NCBI RefSeq assembly: GCF_000308455.1
Contig: NZ_BAFP01000001.1
Location: 62,001-126,000, forward strand
Reading direction: 5' to 3'
Origin: Nocardia abscessus NBRC 100374
Lineage (GTDB): Bacteria > Actinomycetota > Actinomycetes > Mycobacteriales > Mycobacteriaceae
DNA: 64,000 nt
Below are positions 1 to 9,300 of the stretch, piece after piece. The notes below the pieces were generated by a model. That model was not told the DNA's origin and did no database searches. It was given only the letters and a program-made list of their open reading frames with translations. The stretch's first letter is position 1, and each line of letters opens with the position of its first letter. Made by a program: the position numbers and the translations under genes.

Positions 1-593
1 ACGCTGAAGCCGGGCAGCCGGATCCAGATCTTCGCGCCGTTGGTCTCGGAGAACGCGCTGGGCAGCAGAGCGGGGATGGCGAGCGCGACAAGGCCGATCA
101 GGCCGAGGGTGTAGCTGTAGCGGGCCAGCGTGCGGTAATCGCGCAGGGCGATCAGCAGCGTGATGAACACCAGCGTGCCCAGCGCGGTCCACAGGATCTG
201 CTGGGTGGCGTCGGGAGAGGGGGTCGCCCACGAGTTGTACGCGGCGGTCTGCTGGTCGGCCAGGTCGAGCCGGTGGATGAGCACCAGGCCGAGGCCGTTG
301 AGCAGCGCGACGATGGGCAGCAGCAGCGGATCGGCGAACGGGGCGAACCGCCGCACGGCCAGGTGCGCGATCGCGAACAACGCCAGGTAGGCCAGACCGT
401 ACTTGGCGATGTCCCAGGTGATCGACTGTTCCTGACTGGCCTCGACCAGGAAGAGCGACACGGTGGTGATCACCGCCGCGGCCCCGAGCAGCAACAGTTC
501 GACGTTTCGTCTGGTGCTCGGCGGTGGCGCGGGAGCGAAGCCGCCCGGGGGACTGGGAAAAGCTCCAGCCGACGGCGGTGCCGGCGCGGACAT
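1..593 (-). CDS. rodA: RodA/FtsW-family SEDS peptidoglycan polymerase, N-terminal part (runs off window)
   Basis: This is the first 197 codons of a SEDS-family membrane glycosyltransferase that polymerises peptidoglycan with a class B penicillin-binding protein during elongation. The ATG at 593-591 overlaps the pstP stop as ATGA, so translation is probably coupled. A Pro/Ala-rich cytosolic tail of about 30 residues is followed by several hydrophobic segments. The last readable residues contain NGAKIWIRLPGFS, the start of the signature that in RodA/FtsW continues into the conserved PGE region. The remainder lies outside the window. The position directly downstream of pstP and fhaB matches rodA of mycobacteria rather than a division ftsW. 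Confidence 0.93.
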   Translation of the reverse strand, partial: MSAPAPPSAGAFPSPPGGFAPAPPPSTRRNVELLLLGAAAVITTVSLFLVEASQEQSITWDIAKYGLAYLALFAIAHLAVRRFAPFADPLLLPIVALLNGLGLVLIHRLDLADQQTAAYNSWATPSPDATQQILWTALGTLVFITLLIALRDYRTLARYSYTLGLIGLVALAIPALLPSAFSETNGAKIWIRLPGFS

Positions 594-2086
594 CAGTCCG
601 TCACCCGGCAGCTCTCCCCCGTGGTCTGGGGGGTCGGCGATATGCTCGACGGCGTGGCAGGAGCCTCCGACTTCGTCGGCGTCTTGATTTCGGTGCCCCT
701 GGCGTCACCCTGCTCCGGCGCCGGTGCGGGCGCGCCGGTGGCCGGTGGGGGCGCGGCGCCGTTGGGCGCGGGCGGTGCGGGCTCGGCGGACGGGACGACC
801 CCGGGCTGCGGCGCCGCTTCCTTGACCGGGCAGGGCGGCAGCAGTTCGCGCTGGGCGAGGTAGGTCATCGAGTCTCTGGCCTTGTCCAGCGAACCCGGCG
901 GCAACCCCTTGTCCACCTGATCGCGGCCGGTCTGCTTCAGATCACTGACCTTCAGCGGCTTGCACGAGGACGGCACGTCCTGGCCGGGCTCGGTCAGGGT
1001 GAGTTCACCGTTGCGGGTCACGCACCCGACCAGGTTCACGTCGTGGATGGAGTAGCCGAGGATCGACCCGGGCAGCCCGCGCAGGACGACGACCGAACCG
1101 TCGTCGGCGCCGACGTAGTAGTTGCTGCGAATCATCTTGTAGCCGACGACGAGCCCCACACAGACCGCGACGACGAGCGCCAGCGCGAGCACGATCCAGC
1201 GCAGCCGGTGCGACTTCTTCGCGGGCGGTTCGGGCGCGGCGGCGGCGCGGCGCGGCGCGGCGCGCGGCGGACGCAGGGCGGAGGCCCGGCCCGCGGCGGT
1301 GTTCGGCGGAGGGCTGTCCTCGTCGACGCCGGACGCGGCGCCCGCCACGATCGGGTGGCTCTGGCCGTAGTCCAGATCGATGACGTCGGCCACCACCACG
1401 GTCACGTTGTCGGGACCGCCGCTGCGCAGCGCCAGCTCGATGAGCCGGTCGGCGCACTCGTCGGTGCTGCCCTCGCGCATCGTGTTCGCGATGGTCTCGT
1501 CGCTGACCACGTCGGACAGGCCGTCGGAGCACAGCAGGTAGCGGTCGCCCGCGCGCGATTCGCGCATGATCAGCGTCGGCTCGATCTCGTTGCCGGTGAG
1601 CGCGCGCATGATCAGCGAACGCTGCGGATGCGTGTGCGCCTGCTCCGGTGTGATCCTGCCCTCGTCGACCAGCGACTGGACGAACGTGTCGTCCCGGGTG
1701 ATCTGGGTGAGCTCGCCGCCGCGCAGCAGATAGGCGCGCGAGTCGCCGATGTGCACGAGACCGAGTTTCTTGCCCGCGAACAGGATTGCGGTGAGCGTGG
1801 TGCCCATGCCGTCGAGCTCGGGCTCCTCCTCGACCTGATCGGCGATGGCGGCGTTGCCCTCTCGGGTCGCCGCGTCGAGCTTGCCGAGCAGATCGTCGCC
1901 GGGTTCGTCATCGTCGAGATGGGCGAGCGCGGCGATCATCAACTGGGACGCGACTTCTCCCGCGGCATGGCCGCCCATGCCGTCGGCGAGCGCGAGCAGC
2001 CGTGCGCCCGCGTACACGGAGTCTTCGTTGTTGCCTCGGACGAGACCGCGGTCGCTGCGCGCTGCGTAGCGGAGAACAAGTGTCAC
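593..2086 (-). CDS. pstP: PP2C-type Ser/Thr protein phosphatase PstP
   Basis: This is the membrane-anchored metal-dependent phosphatase that reverses phosphorylation by PknA/PknB-type kinases and their cell-wall substrates. The protein has 497 aa. The PP2C domain (about residues 5-235) shows the metal-binding motifs LADGMGGHAAGE, GDSRAYLL, CSDGLSD and GGPDNVT. A basic linker leads to a single membrane segment at about residues 300-322 and an extracellular tail rich in Pro and Ala. Translation starts at GTG 2086-2084, which overlaps the fhaB stop as GTGA, and ends overlapping the rodA start. The three genes therefore form one coupled operon. The gene order is as in mycobacteria, although the kinase genes lie outside the window. 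Confidence 0.96.
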   Translation of the reverse strand: MTLVLRYAARSDRGLVRGNNEDSVYAGARLLALADGMGGHAAGEVASQLMIAALAHLDDDEPGDDLLGKLDAATREGNAAIADQVEEEPELDGMGTTLTAILFAGKKLGLVHIGDSRAYLLRGGELTQITRDDTFVQSLVDEGRITPEQAHTHPQRSLIMRALTGNEIEPTLIMRESRAGDRYLLCSDGLSDVVSDETIANTMREGSTDECADRLIELALRSGGPDNVTVVVADVIDLDYGQSHPIVAGAASGVDEDSPPPNTAAGRASALRPPRAAPRRAAAAPEPPAKKSHRLRWIVLALALVVAVCVGLVVGYKMIRSNYYVGADDGSVVVLRGLPGSILGYSIHDVNLVGCVTRNGELTLTEPGQDVPSSCKPLKVSDLKQTGRDQVDKGLPPGSLDKARDSMTYLAQRELLPPCPVKEAAPQPGVVPSAEPAPPAPNGAAPPPATGAPAPAPEQGDARGTEIKTPTKSEAPATPSSISPTPQTTGESCRVTD

Positions 2087-2550
2087 GATCGCAGCTCGAT
2101 CACTGTCTTGCCGACACGGACGGGCGTGCCGAGCGGAACTCGGACCGCGGTGGTGACTTTCGCGCGATCGAGATAGGTGCCGTTCGTCGAGCCGAGGTCT
2201 TCCACGTACCAGTCGTCACCACGCGGCGACAGTCGCGCATGTCTGGTCGAGGCGTAATCATCGGTGAGTACCAGCGTGGAATCGTCCGCACGCCCGATCA
2301 GCACCGGTTGGGTGCCGAGCGAGATGCGGGTGCCGGCGAGTGAACCCTGAGTCACCACAAGAAATTTGGCGCCCTTCTGGCCCCGGCTGAAGGATGGCAG
2401 CACCGCGGAACCGCGCGCGGCCCTGGGCTGAATCCGAATGCCGGATGCCGCGTAGATGTCGCTGCGCAACGTGCGCAGCACAGCCCACACGAACAACCAC
2501 AACAGCAGCAGGAACCCCGCACGGGTCAATTGCAGGATGAGTCCCTGCAC
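2083..2550 (-). CDS. fhaB: FHA-domain membrane protein FhaB (FipA)
   Basis: This phosphothreonine-binding adaptor works at the cell envelope and septum with Ser/Thr kinases. I chose the GTG at 2550-2548, which gives 155 aa beginning VQGLILQLTRAGF. It has a strong Shine-Dalgarno (AGGAGGTG) just upstream and matches the usual family length; the upstream in-frame ATG would add 18 unsupported residues. A hydrophobic N-terminal segment (about residues 5-25) anchors the protein. The FHA domain occupies about residues 70-150 and shows the phosphopeptide-binding residues of GRADDSTLVL, STRHARLS and [11 protein letters not shown]. The stop overlaps the pstP start. Confidence 0.95.
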   Translation of the reverse strand: MQGLILQLTRAGFLLLLWLFVWAVLRTLRSDIYAASGIRIQPRAARGSAVLPSFSRGQKGAKFLVVTQGSLAGTRISLGTQPVLIGRADDSTLVLTDDYASTRHARLSPRGDDWYVEDLGSTNGTYLDRAKVTTAVRVPLGTPVRVGKTVIELRS

Positions 2551-2746
2551 GGCGCTCCACCTCCTGTTCGACCGTGTACGTAGGTGCGGTTCGACCACCC
2601 CCACCAGCCTGCTGGTCTTGCCGGCCCCGGTGTCGGCGCCGCGCGTGTGTTGGCAGCATCATAGGGCCGTCGGTCGATTTCGATCACGATAAGACCGACG
2701 AATCCCTCGAGAGCCATGTCGTGACCTGCACCGCGAGCTTACGGGA

Positions 2747-4150
2747 TCAGACGATACGGATCAGGATCTCGGAGTGCCCGGCACGGATGACATCGCCGTC
2801 GGCGAGTTGCCAATCCTGCACCGGGGAGCCGTTCACCAGGGTGCCGTTGGTCGAGCCGAGGTCGGACAACATCGCGGTCTGTCCGTCCCAGCGGACCTCG
2901 ATGTGCCTGCGCGAGACGCCCGTGTCGGGCAGCCGGAAGTGCGCGTCCTGGCCGCGGCCGATGATGTTGCTGCCTTCCCGCAGCTGGTAAGTCCGGCCGC
3001 TGCCGTCGTCCAGCTGGAGGGTCGCCGAATAGCCCGAACCGGCCTGCGGCGCGGCGCCGTAGCCTTGCCCGCCCGCGTAACCCTGCGCGGCGCCGTACCC
3101 CGGTTGCTGGGAGTACGCCTGGCCATAGCCGCCCGGCTCCTCCTGGGCGTAGCCACCCTGATCGGCGTAGTTCTGATCCCCGTAGTTCGGATCGGTGTAG
3201 CCGGACTGCCCGTATCCGGGCTGGCCATAGCCTGGCTGGCCGTAGCCCGGCTCGACGTAGCCCTGCTGGCCGTAGCCCGGCTCGGCGTAGCCTTGCTGGC
3301 CGTAACCCGAGTCGCTGTAGCCTTGCTGGCCGTAGCCCGGCTCGGCGTAGCCTTGCTGGCCGTAGCCCGGCTCGGCGTAGCCACCCTGCTGGCCGTAGCC
3401 CGCTTCGCCGTAGCCGCCTTGCTGGCCGTAGCCCGGCTCGGCGTAACCCTGCTGCCCGTAGCCCTGGCCGCCCTGGCCGCCCTGCTGGTAGTCGTAACCG
3501 TTCTGGTAGTCGCCGTAACCCTGCTGCGCGTCCGGCGCCTGGTAGTCCGCCCCGTACGCGCCGCCGCGGCCGTAGTCGTCGCGGTACGCGCCGTTCTGCG
3601 CACCGCCGCGACCGGCAGGCGGTGGAGCGTACCCGCGGTTGCGTGGATCGGACTCCGCGGGCTCACGGCTCGGGTCGTAGCCTGAGTTCTGCGTCATGGG
3701 GCCAGCTCCTGGTTGCGGGTGTGCAGGTCGTTGTGGCGGTGATTCGGGGCCGCGAGCCGCGCTGGCTCTGTGTCCGACGTCGGGATCGACGCGGCCACTC
3801 GCCCTGAACTGTCCGGTGTGCAGCGTAGGTGATGCCTCGAATGCCACGTGTACTTCGCCGTAGGTCTGCCAGCCTTGCTCGCGGATGTAGTCCTGTAGAT
3901 GTTTGGCGAACGCGCGGGTGGTGAGGTCGTGGTCGGCATCCAACTGCTGGTGATCGGAAGAGTTGATCGTGATCACATAGCTGTTGGGTGCCAGCAGATG
4001 CCCGCCGCCCACGTCTTGGACATGATCGGCGGCTTCGCGTTGCAGCGCCGCCTCCACCTCCTGCGGTACGACACTGCCGCCGAATACTCTGGCGAACACG
4101 TCACCGACGGCGCCTTGCAGGCGACGCTCGAATCGCGAAACGATGCCCAT
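2747..4150 (-). CDS. fhaA: FHA-domain protein FhaA
   Basis: FhaA is a cytoplasmic adaptor that binds phosphorylated MviN/MurJ-type partners and kinases to tune peptidoglycan synthesis. The ATG at 4150-4148 follows a GGGAGG Shine-Dalgarno and gives 467 aa beginning [12 protein letters not shown]. The open frame continues far upstream across the tRNA region, but that extension is not coding. Residues 1-125 form the conserved N-terminal DUF3662-type domain, with [13 protein letters not shown]. The middle is a low-complexity Gly/Tyr/Gln region, and residues about 385-465 form an FHA domain with [22 protein letters not shown] and [13 protein letters not shown] gap of about 196 bp separates it from fhaB. 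Confidence 0.96.
   Translation of the reverse strand: MGIVSRFERRLQGAVGDVFARVFGGSVVPQEVEAALQREAADHVQDVGGGHLLAPNSYVITINSSDHQQLDADHDLTTRAFAKHLQDYIREQGWQTYGEVHVAFEASPTLHTGQFRASGRVDPDVGHRASAARGPESPPQRPAHPQPGAGPMTQNSGYDPSREPAESDPRNRGYAPPPAGRGGAQNGAYRDDYGRGGAYGADYQAPDAQQGYGDYQNGYDYQQGGQGGQGYGQQGYAEPGYGQQGGYGEAGYGQQGGYAEPGYGQQGYAEPGYGQQGYSDSGYGQQGYAEPGYGQQGYVEPGYGQPGYGQPGYGQSGYTDPNYGDQNYADQGGYAQEEPGGYGQAYSQQPGYGAAQGYAGGQGYGAAPQAGSGYSATLQLDDGSGRTYQLREGSNIIGRGQDAHFRLPDTGVSRRHIEVRWDGQTAMLSDLGSTNGTLVNGSPVQDWQLADGDVIRAGHSEILIRIV
3190..3480 (-). repeat. Tandem [14 protein letters not shown] repeat inside fhaA
   Basis: The middle of FhaA is built of about ten imperfect 10-residue units of the type [10 protein letters not shown], encoded by degenerate repeats of roughly 30 bp. 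They form a disordered Gly/Tyr/Gln/Pro linker between the N-terminal and FHA domains. Copy number is likely to vary between strains by slippage. A similar low-complexity linker is known in mycobacterial FhaA. Confidence 0.9.
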
Positions 4151-4375
4151 CTCGGCCTCCCTTCGGTGAGCGTCTCTTCCTGATTCGTAACAACGACACG
4201 CGTGTATGGCGTGTCGTTGTTCGACCACGTTCATTGCATGATATCCACGATCGTCCACACCTGTAACTCTTGGCGACAGCCCTGGGTTCCCGCGCCTGTC
4301 CAACCCCCCGGTCAGGCCTCTGAAATGGCGATTTCGTATCCGGCGCGAGGCCGTGATACTGTCTCCCAGTCGCTC

Positions 4376-4458
4376 GGGCGAGTGGCGGAATGGCAGACGC
4401 GCTGGCTTCAGGTGCCAGTGTCCTTCGGGACGTGGGGGTTCAAGTCCCCCTTCGCCCA
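4376..4458 (+). tRNA. tRNA-Leu (anticodon CAG)
   Basis: This 83-nt class II tRNA has a 7-bp acceptor stem (GGGCGAG paired with TTCGCCC). Its anticodon stem CTGGC/GCCAG carries the loop TTCAGGT, so the anticodon is CAG. A long variable arm and the T arm with GTTCAAGTC follow. The genomic sequence continues ACA, giving discriminator A and an encoded CA. It lies divergently upstream of fhaA, as a leucine tRNA does in mycobacteria. Confidence 0.96.
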
Positions 4459-4471
4459 CAGAGATAGCGGG

Positions 4472-4507
4472 AAAGCCGCGTATCAGTACGTACTGATACG
4501 CGGCTTT
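4472..4507. terminator. Perfect 36-bp palindrome downstream of tRNA-Leu
   Basis: An uninterrupted inverted repeat with 18-bp arms (AAAGCCGCGTATCAGTAC and its exact complement) begins 13 nt after the tRNA. It runs A-rich into the stem and T-rich out of it (CTTTTC), so it can end transcription in either direction. Its place just after the tRNA makes termination the likeliest role. Confidence 0.7.
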
Positions 4508-4554
4508 TCTCGTCGAGTGCCGGGTCGGGGGCCGGAAACGCTGTTCATGCCCTG

Positions 4555-4800
4555 CTCGCCGGTATTCCCGGTGTAGCGCCGAACGCATGACGACCAGGTC
4601 GCCTTCGGCGAGCTGGTCCTCGATTCGGTGCCGCCGGGAGTGGCGTCCACAACACGCGAAACGCGTGTTCGACGCCCTTGCGGTCAGGGAACGGCGGAGG
4701 CGAGTGTTCGAGGCAGTCCTCGGCGACGAAGTCGTCCATGGCGTCGACGTTCCCCGCGTCGATCTCCGCACAGAACCGCCCGACCAGCGCCTTTTGTCGC
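4555..4800 (-). pseudogene. SnoaL-like (NTF2-fold) gene remnant, frameshifted
   Basis: One frame reads [20 protein letters not shown] followed by a segment with ECLEH-like and [19 protein letters not shown] text, a typical SnoaL-like N-terminal half. The expected continuation, [20 protein letters not shown], is found in another frame, with the break at about 4627-4655. No credible start codon precedes KALV because the 467-aa gene upstream ends there, and the C-terminal part degenerates close to the palindrome. I read it as a truncated and frameshifted copy of a SnoaL/NTF2-fold protein. A sequencing error could account for the frameshift but not for the missing start and end. Confidence 0.65.
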
Positions 4801-4803
4801 GAC

Positions 4804-6207
4804 TCAGGCCAACGGACCGTGGCGGTCGACGAAGCGCTGTTCGAACGCTGCGACGAATTCCGCCTGATCGACCGCCGACGAGGAGTGCGCGAACTCGCCG
4901 TCGTCGGCGATGTAGAAGATCGCCCGGCGCGACCGCGCGTCCTCGGGCCCCGGCACGTGCACTCGCCAGCCGACGCCGAGGCGCTCGGCGGTCAGCTGGG
5001 ACAGCGGATACCCGGTGGTATCGAACTGCCGTCCGGTGATGTAGTCCCGTACCCGGCTGATCGCCTGTTCGGGCGGCATCGTCTCCGGCACCGTGGACAA
5101 CAGTCCGGCCACCGAGAACTGGTAGAGCGCGCCGTCGATATCGAAACGGCCGTCATCTCCGAAGACGGCGGCCAGCGCCGCTCGTGTCACCCTCCCCGCC
5201 TCGGCGGCGGACAGCAATGCTCCTATCGCCTCCGGCACGTCTTCGCCCCGGCTGTCCGCGACTACGCCCGCCACGATCTTGATCGCCGTCTCGCGTGTCC
5301 ACACCCCTGGCACCGCGGGCGCGCACTCCTGTGCCGACGGCGACTGCCCGCGGTACCACCGCCCCGCCTCCCACCAGTAGCAGAACGACAGCAGGCCCGA
5401 AGCCGCCCGCGGATTCAACACCGGATCGGCCACCCAGTCCGGCGCGCCGCCGTACAGCTCCGGCATCGGTGCGCCCGCGTTGTAGACAGCGTCCAAGGTC
5501 GGCGCATTCCATACGCCCCCGGACAACACCGCTCGCCCGGCTGGAAGCGCGTGCAATGTCGACCCGCCACGTGCGGTGCCTTCGAATATCCCGACCCAGG
5601 GCAGCATCCGTGGACCCCAATCCGACTTCGCGGCCACGAACGCAGCGGCGATCGTCGTCCACCGGGCCCACATCTGCGGGAACGGCGGGAACTCGTTCTC
5701 CGCGAGCACCGCCCAGACCTTTTCGGCCCGGTCGGCGCGCGCCTGGGCGGCGGCCTGCTGTGGAGTACGCCGCTGCCGGTCACCATGGCCGATATAGGCG
5801 GCCAGCCACACGGGTAATTTTTGGCGCGGATACGCCTCGAGGTCGGCGCGATATGCCTCCGGGACGAACAGGTGACCGTCTGGGAAAGGCTCATCGCCAT
5901 AGTCGTACGCGACCTCGATCTCGCCGGAGCTCGTCGTCGCGATCATCATCCGCCACCACGGTTCGGCACCAGAACCGGCCGCGAGAGCACGGTGCTCCCG
6001 GACGATGGCACGCACCGGCTCCGGCGGGTCTACGGGCATCGCTTGCTCGCCAACGGTATAGACAAGCTGGGCGATCTCGCCCACCACCGTGACCGCGAAC
6101 ACCGCGTCCACCCGCTGCCACCCCGTCGGCGCGTGCGCCGCCAGCGCACGAGCGAGCGGGTGTTCGGCGGTCAGCTCACCGGGTTCTGCTGCCACGTCGT
6201 CCTCCAT
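4804..6207 (-). CDS. Probable immunity-type protein next to the giant toxin-like gene
   Basis: The product is 467 aa with no signal peptide and no membrane segment. I do not recognise a characterised family with certainty. The N-terminal third (about residues 35-165), with [20 protein letters not shown] and a later [14 protein letters not shown], resembles YezG/DUF600-type immunity proteins. The C-terminal part, with [20 protein letters not shown] and [10 protein letters not shown], looks like a second domain often seen at the end of actinobacterial immunity-like proteins. It lies 172 bp downstream of the giant gene on the same strand, where polymorphic toxin loci keep their immunity gene. 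The ATG at 6207 lacks a clear Shine-Dalgarno; a GTG 12 nt further in is possible. The immunity role is inferred from position and resemblance only. Confidence 0.5.
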   Translation of the reverse strand: MEDDVAAEPGELTAEHPLARALAAHAPTGWQRVDAVFAVTVVGEIAQLVYTVGEQAMPVDPPEPVRAIVREHRALAAGSGAEPWWRMMIATTSSGEIEVAYDYGDEPFPDGHLFVPEAYRADLEAYPRQKLPVWLAAYIGHGDRQRRTPQQAAAQARADRAEKVWAVLAENEFPPFPQMWARWTTIAAAFVAAKSDWGPRMLPWVGIFEGTARGGSTLHALPAGRAVLSGGVWNAPTLDAVYNAGAPMPELYGGAPDWVADPVLNPRAASGLLSFCYWWEAGRWYRGQSPSAQECAPAVPGVWTRETAIKIVAGVVADSRGEDVPEAIGALLSAAEAGRVTRAALAAVFGDDGRFDIDGALYQFSVAGLLSTVPETMPPEQAISRVRDYITGRQFDTTGYPLSQLTAERLGVGWRVHVPGPEDARSRRAIFYIADDGEFAHSSSAVDQAEFVAAFEQRFVDRHGPLA

Positions 6208-6379
6208 ATCGATATCGAGCCACTGGTCTCGCCGTGCACCGCCGAGTAAGCAGTGTCCTTCTGCGGTGGCAACGCGAACGTCGAAGATAGCCGGGGCGCG
6301 AGATGACGTGTCCTTGACGCCGACCTCCTCGTCTTGGTCGATGCAACGCCGGTTCGTTCCTGCTGTCCTCCATCTGCTT

Positions 6380-9300
6380 TTACGGGCGCCATGAGCGGAG
6401 GATTTCGAGTTCCGCGCGTGGCGGCAGTAGCTTGGTGTGACCGGATAGCTGACGCACCTGGATCACGGCCTCGCTGAATTCGGTGTTGATGAATTCGATC
6501 TCTCGAGGCGTGAGTAGTCCGGTTGCGGCCAACGGCGCCAGCTTGACGGTGTCGTTCATGACCCGCTTGAACTTCTCTAGCCGGGCGAATTTGACCATGT
6601 CGGGACCACCGAGTTCGCGAGGCACCTCGATCCCGGGAATGAGATGGCTCAAACGGGCCCAGTCGTAGGCGCTCGGACCGGTGACGGAGAGCTCCCAGTC
6701 GAGCAGTGTTACGCGTAGCTCGTTGCTGATGAGGAAGTTTCCCTCGTTCGGGTCGGCATGCAGGACGTGGTGGCGGGACTCCCGCATCGATCGAGCATCA
6801 TCGATCAGCGGTTCGAAAGGACTTTCGCGGAGCAGGCCGAACTCATCGAACAGGTGACCGAAGCGGCCATAGTGCTGTCGGTAGAAATTTACCGTGTACC
6901 AATCGATATGGTTCAGGTACCACCCGCCGGTGTCACCTCTGGCGACGCCTGGTGGTGTCAGCCGATCCAGCAGTGGATGGTCCTCCGGCATCGCGCGCAG
7001 CTGTTCGTGGACGTTCGCGAAGGTCCGCAGTATCAGGCTCTGATGGGACCGGATCGTTCTCCGGTCGGCTCGCCGGAATGTCTCGGCGAGATTGTCTCCT
7101 CTGGCGAGCCTTTCGATGAGAATCGGCGTCGATTCGTCGATGAAGCGCCCGTCCGGCATGCGGCCGGTGATGACTTTCAGCAGTTGAGGCGCGTTCCGGA
7201 CGTATTGAGAGATGACGGGGAGGGTTTCGTGCTCGGGTCCGAAACGCGGGTCGTAGCTGCCGTTATCGGGTTGACCGATGCGCAGGACCAAGCCGAGGTC
7301 TTCGAGAATGACTGTCGTGTTGTAGGTGCCCGACAGCGCATCATGGAGCAGTGGTTGTGCTGCTCGGTACACCGTCAGGCCCTCGTCGCGAGTCATGGTC
7401 CATCCCCGGATGCCCTCGAGCGGTCGGTATTCGTGCGCTGGGAGCAGCTGAGACAGATCGCGGACGGTGGTGGGGGTCTCGATCAGCGGAGCGGATGATC
7501 GGCTGGAGGTGTCGGGTGCGGATTCGATATCGGAGCCGCGTCCGACCATGATCAGTCCGATTGTATCTGGATCGCCGTTCCGGTCGCGGTGGGGGTTGAG
7601 CGTGTACACATGCTCGGTGCCGATATCGAGCTGACTGGCGGTGGGGAGCCGGTCGTCGGCGGAGCCGGGTACGAGGACGATCTGGTCCACAGCTCGACTC
7701 AGATGCAGAGTATCGGCGGCCGAGCGCAGCACACCGATACCGTCGCCGTGCCCGATCACGGTCGCCAGACGCACCATTCGATTCCACATTTCGTCGCTGC
7801 CGTCGAGGGCCAATTCGCGGGTTGCGTCATAGGTGATGAGTTCCCGCGCCACGAGGTCCCCGGCTATGTCTCGGGCCTCGACGACGCTGTCCATCGCCGT
7901 GGTGTCCGGCTCAGCGGTGTGCGAAGGTGCGTCGATCTCACGCGGTAGGCCGACAGTGAACATGATCGCCACGCGGTCGCCGCGGGGCGCATGCTGCTGC
8001 GCTTTCTCGTACTGCTGGCAAGCGCGCTCCGACCAGTGCGACAGATCGGCTACACGTGTGTCGGGTCCGATGACGTTGAATGCCATGAAGGTTGCGCTGT
8101 CGGCTTCGCCGATCGAGATGACAGCCCGGCCCGTGCCGCCTTCCGCGACGGGATCGTAGGAGACCAGCAGCACCGGTGGCGGGCTGGATCCGGGGATGGC
8201 GAGTCTGTGGGCATCACGTCTGACCTCTGCCAGGTGGTCGCGAAGCGCGTCGAGTGCCTCCCTGCGCTCAGGCGCGACGCGGGAGGATTCGAGGTCACGA
8301 GCGAGCGATAGCCGATTCGCCAGATCCCGTGCCCGGTATTCGATGCCGGGGGCAGCCCCGATGATGTGGGGATACTGTCTCAGCACCGCCAATTGCATCT
8401 GCGACACCGAGAAGTCCGTGGCTCCCGCCAGCAGACTGCCGATCGTTACGGTCCCGCTGGTCCATCTTCCGAGCCTGTACCACCATCGCATGTTTGCACC
8501 GACACTGTCGAAGGTGTCCTCGAACAGATCGTTCTGGCGTAGCAATGACCGAATGTCGGCCTCGGATCCCCGGACGTTTCGCAGCAAGTCCATCGCGGTT
8601 GCGACGAGGGCACGCTCGTCATCGGTGGTATTCCAGTCCCGCGGCAGGTCGGCATCCAGACGGTCTCGCAGAGGGGCGTAGTCGATCCCTGGCTGCTGAC
8701 TACCCAGCCCCCACAGCGCCCGTACTCCCCAGGAAAACGAATCGGTGATGGCGGAGTCCGAGCCGATGCTGAAATAGTCCGACAGGGTTTCATGTATGCG
8801 TCGCGACCGGATTTCGGGCGATCGGCGGGAGTCCGCGACCATGATGTCTTCGTACAGTCTGTGTATCTTGTCGGCGACGTCTTGGAGCGCGTAGATGGCA
8901 GAGCTGTCTGTGAAGCGTGTGGTGGCCTCGGCCAGCAGGCCGTCGACCTGACTCAGATAGTCCAGGCCCGCGGCGGAATTGCTGGTGGGGAGCAGGTAGA
9001 ACGCCGCATCGAGCAGATCCGGCAGTGCAGTGGCGACCGTCGCGGCGAACAGCCGGTCCGAGCCGGTTCGCGCCCGATCGAGCGCCGCGGCGTGAATGGG
9101 CAGCGACTCGAAGATTGCGGCGTACCTCGGTGAGAAGAGTTCACTGGATCGCTGCCGTAGCAGCGCGTCCAGAACCACTGCCCAGTCCGTGACCATTCGA
9201 GCCGTCGCGTTGGCGCGCACCCCGCTCCGCCGGAACGACTCCACCAGCGGCACATGCTCCGTCGTGAGGGCGGCATCAGGCGGGAATGAGCCTTCCTCGG

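Noticed and set aside
3190..3480. Possible CRISPR-like direct repeats
   Set aside because: The units are adjacent, degenerate and code for Gly/Tyr/Gln peptide repeats in FhaA; there are no unique spacers and no cas genes.
4151..4771. N-terminal extension of fhaA across the tRNA region
   Set aside because: It would read through the tRNA, the palindrome and the SnoaL remnant; the ATG at 4150 has a good ribosome site and matches the known family start.
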